64,000 bases of DNA from Glandiceps talaboti (taxonomy: Eukaryota > Hemichordata > Enteropneusta > Spengelidae): the NCBI RefSeq assembly GCF_964340395.1, contig NC_135552.1, forward strand, positions 4,849,201 through 4,913,200, read 5' to 3'. The notes under the pieces were generated by a model. That model searched no databases, had not been told where the DNA came from, and saw only the letters and a list, made by a program, of their open reading frames with translations. How positions within the stretch are numbered: position 1 is the first letter of the stretch; every line of letters begins with the position of its first letter. The translations under genes and the position numbers were made by a program. This document shows, one piece after another, positions 63,814 to 64,000 of the stretch.

Positions 63814-64000
63814 CTAGAGTTTATCTTACTTGATATAGTCTAGTGAGTGATTGAAGGAAAGGACCCACGATCCGGGAGATAGTCGCTCAAACAACTAACT
63901 GGGATTGACACTGAGGCTGCACTGAGCTGAGCCAGCTGAGACGCCAAGGTCGATGTTTACAAGCTATGTCATGCTGCTATGTCAAATGTTATCGCACATG
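63814..64000 (-). promoter_or_regulatory. Probable 5' non-coding exon and promoter of zinc-finger gene copy 2
   Basis: Donor GTAAGT at 63813-63808 and upstream sequence match 50155-50336. Differences are a shortened GAGCCAGCTGAG stretch and a ~13-bp local duplication (ATGTCATGCTGCTATGTCA). Cut by the window end. Confidence 0.4.

Larger units (their letters stand above)
57662..64000. repeat. Segmental duplication, copy 2 (runs off the window)
   Basis: Pairs with 41850-50345 in the same orientation, about 15.8-16 kb away. It still matches copy 1 at the last base of the window, so its right end is not seen. Confidence 0.95.

Overview
The window is eukaryotic and looks like nuclear DNA from a marine invertebrate animal. 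Signs are very low coding density, GT-AG introns, C2H2 zinc-finger genes, CR1/L2-type LINE remnants, a Penelope-like retroelement remnant, many microsatellites, two long satellite arrays and several DNA-transposon-like repeats. I cannot name the phylum or species from sequence alone.

0-10.6 kb: retroelement graveyard. A diverged copy of the sequence found upstream of a later gene (590-1130), a microsatellite-headed repeat (1465-2655), a 5'-truncated LINE nested in an older repeat (2905-4085), a nearly complete but broken LINE (4204-7336, minus) and a broken Penelope-like GIY-YIG endonuclease region (9854-10600, minus).

10.6-23.9 kb: two likely host genes. One is an SGNH/GDSL-like hydrolase with an N-terminal membrane segment (11045-12567, plus), whose first exon I could not find. 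The other is an unrecognised 231-residue basic protein (16286-16981, minus). A second microsatellite-headed repeat copy and several simple repeats surround them.

23.9-35.2 kb: a 50-bp satellite (32 units in exact register) followed by about 10 kb with no supportable gene.

35.2-42 kb: repeats again. This part has G-rich inverted ends about 4.6 kb apart, a repeat family called R2 here, a LINE fragment inserted in R2, and a 1.29-kb foldback element (39918-41207). The foldback has long tandem-repeat-bearing inverted arms and a 10-bp flanking direct repeat.

42-64 kb: a direct segmental duplication (about 41850-50345 and 57662-64000+). Each copy carries a three-exon minus-strand C2H2 zinc-finger gene: a non-coding first exon, a 34-codon second exon and a terminal zinc-finger exon, with 10 and 12 intact fingers respectively. 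The two copies serve as each other's empty-site control. Copy 1 alone carries a 3.75-kb insertion made mostly of a 368-bp satellite, with a 10-bp target duplication. Copy 2 alone carries a 1.37-kb TA-flanked inverted-repeat element, whose relative lies in opposite orientation next to copy 1. Between the copies are three more degenerate tandem-repeat families and a 140-bp Harbinger-like MITE.

The two zinc-finger genes are paralogues. The other genes show no operon-like or pathway link to each other. Coordinates of degenerate repeats are approximate; reading was by eye.
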